This document shows positions 63,564 to 64,000 of a DNA stretch of 64,000 nucleotides, piece after piece. The notes under the pieces are model-generated. The model was not told the origin of the DNA. It ran no database searches and saw only the letters and a list, made by a program, of their open reading frames with translations. The position numbers were made by a program, and so were the translations under genes. The first letter of the stretch is position 1, and the number at the start of each line of letters is the position of its first letter. The stretch comes from Acidovorax sp. CCYZU-2555 (GTDB lineage Bacteria; Pseudomonadota; Gammaproteobacteria; Burkholderiales; Burkholderiaceae_C). The stretch covers positions 1 to 64,000 of the forward strand of contig NZ_JAHCDD010000020.1 in assembly GCF_018413525.1 (NCBI RefSeq), read 5' to 3'.

Positions 63564-64000
63564 ATGGACCAGATCCTGCAACTCGGCCCCATGGCCCTGC
63601 CAGTGTCCTGGCTGGTGCTGTTTGTCGCCTGGCAGGCCGGCAGCTTCGTCGCCGAACGCCGCGTGCGCCGCCAGGGCCAGACGCTGGGCCTGCATGGCTG
63701 GCTGCTGCCCCTTGCGGGCTGGGCCGGCGCGCGCGCGGGCTTTGTCGCGGCGCATTGGGACGGCTACGCGGGCAGCGCGGCCAGCCTGCTGGGCATTCTC
63801 GATATCCGCGACGGCGGCTGGTATGCCTGGACCGGGCTGCTGGTCGCCTCGATCTATGGCCTGGTACTGGCCTGGCGTGCCCAGCCCGCGGGCCGGCCGC
63901 TGCTGTGGGGCCTGGGATTGTTCTGCGCGCTGTGGCTGGGAGCACAGGCCGTGTCGCGGGCTCTCTCCGGTCCGCCCGACCCGTTGCCGACGTTCAGCGG
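63564..64000 (+). CDS. Lgt-like membrane domain protein, probably TlpA/thioredoxin fusion, partial
   Basis: 145 codons to the right edge without a stop. At least four hydrophobic helices are present, with 'GWAGARAGFVAAHWDGY' and 'LGILDIRDGGWYAWTGLL', motifs seen in the Lgt-like N-terminal domain of Burkholderiales proteins that continue into a TlpA-type thioredoxin domain. The sequence at the edge ('PPDPLPTFSG') is a short linker of the kind that precedes that domain, so a periplasmic disulfide reductase is expected next; this part is not in the window. It follows the DsrE-like gene by 15 bases in the same operon. Confidence 0.6.
   Translation, partial: MDQILQLGPMALPVSWLVLFVAWQAGSFVAERRVRRQGQTLGLHGWLLPLAGWAGARAGFVAAHWDGYAGSAASLLGILDIRDGGWYAWTGLLVASIYGLVLAWRAQPAGRPLLWGLGLFCALWLGAQAVSRALSGPPDPLPTFS

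Overview
The window looks like chromosomal DNA of a GC-rich betaproteobacterium, most likely a Comamonadaceae (Burkholderiales). The basis is the strong G/C third-position bias, four Bug/TctC-type periplasmic receptors, many c-type cytochromes, a 55-residue basic protein typical of this group, and a dispersed repeat of the 'TTCGGGCTGAGCTTGTCGAAG' type (split here only for naming). Two stretches, about 1.6-3.0 kb and 54.6-56.7 kb, are visibly AT-richer than the rest and look acquired.

Layout. 0-1.5 kb: a translationally coupled pair of haem c proteins (one cut by the left edge). 1.6-3.0 kb: a frameshifted, AT-rich ABC exporter. 3.2-8.2 kb: two paralogous lipocalins bracketing cbpA-cbpM, a small conserved protein and an MsbA-like exporter. 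8.2-14.9 kb: a haloacetate-dehalogenase-like hydrolase and the peptide importer yejABEF. 15-17.2 kb: fabI, a His-rich cation diffusion facilitator and a DUF2789 protein. 17.3-21.2 kb: Bug receptor plus split AtuA-like proteins under a divergent LysR. 22-24.5 kb: YqiJ/YqiK (flotillin) behind a strong promoter with an OxyR-like palindrome. 24.5-26 kb: a dienelactone-hydrolase-type protein and a COG4315 lipoprotein.

26-35.4 kb: a MocR-type regulator divergent from a degradative HMG-CoA reductase, an acyl-CoA ligase and a complete branched-chain-type (Liv) ABC importer with fused LivM-LivG. The same GGTACAG half-sites lie at the regulator/mvaA and liv promoters, so these are probably one regulon. 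35.6-37.1 kb: glyoxalase, TetR and a RibD-like reductase.

37.3-50.6 kb: a catabolic island. Translationally coupled genes encode a HisD/HpsN-like dehydrogenase, an SDR, a LacI regulator and a 3-hydroxyacid dehydrogenase. These are followed by a Bug receptor, a LeuCD-like hydro-lyase, an isocitrate-lyase/PEP-mutase-type lyase and another Bug receptor. A FadR-type regulator then separates them from a Bug receptor, an enolase-superfamily dehydratase and a porin. It reads as uptake and stepwise oxidation, dehydration and cleavage of an unidentified hydroxy acid. 50.8-54.5 kb: ssuDACB for sulfonate use.

54.7-56.8 kb: a Fic-domain protein with flanking small palindromes, a non-coding stretch and tRNA-Ser(GGA). 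56.9-61.5 kb: QmcA-like stomatin, NfeD, a lysine/arginine/ornithine decarboxylase with an added histone-H1-like tail, and a VanZ-like membrane protein. 61.6-64 kb: a tetrahaem protein that looks like a natural TsdB-TsdA thiosulfate dehydrogenase fusion, a small DsrE-like protein, and the start of an Lgt-like/TlpA-type membrane protein cut by the right edge.
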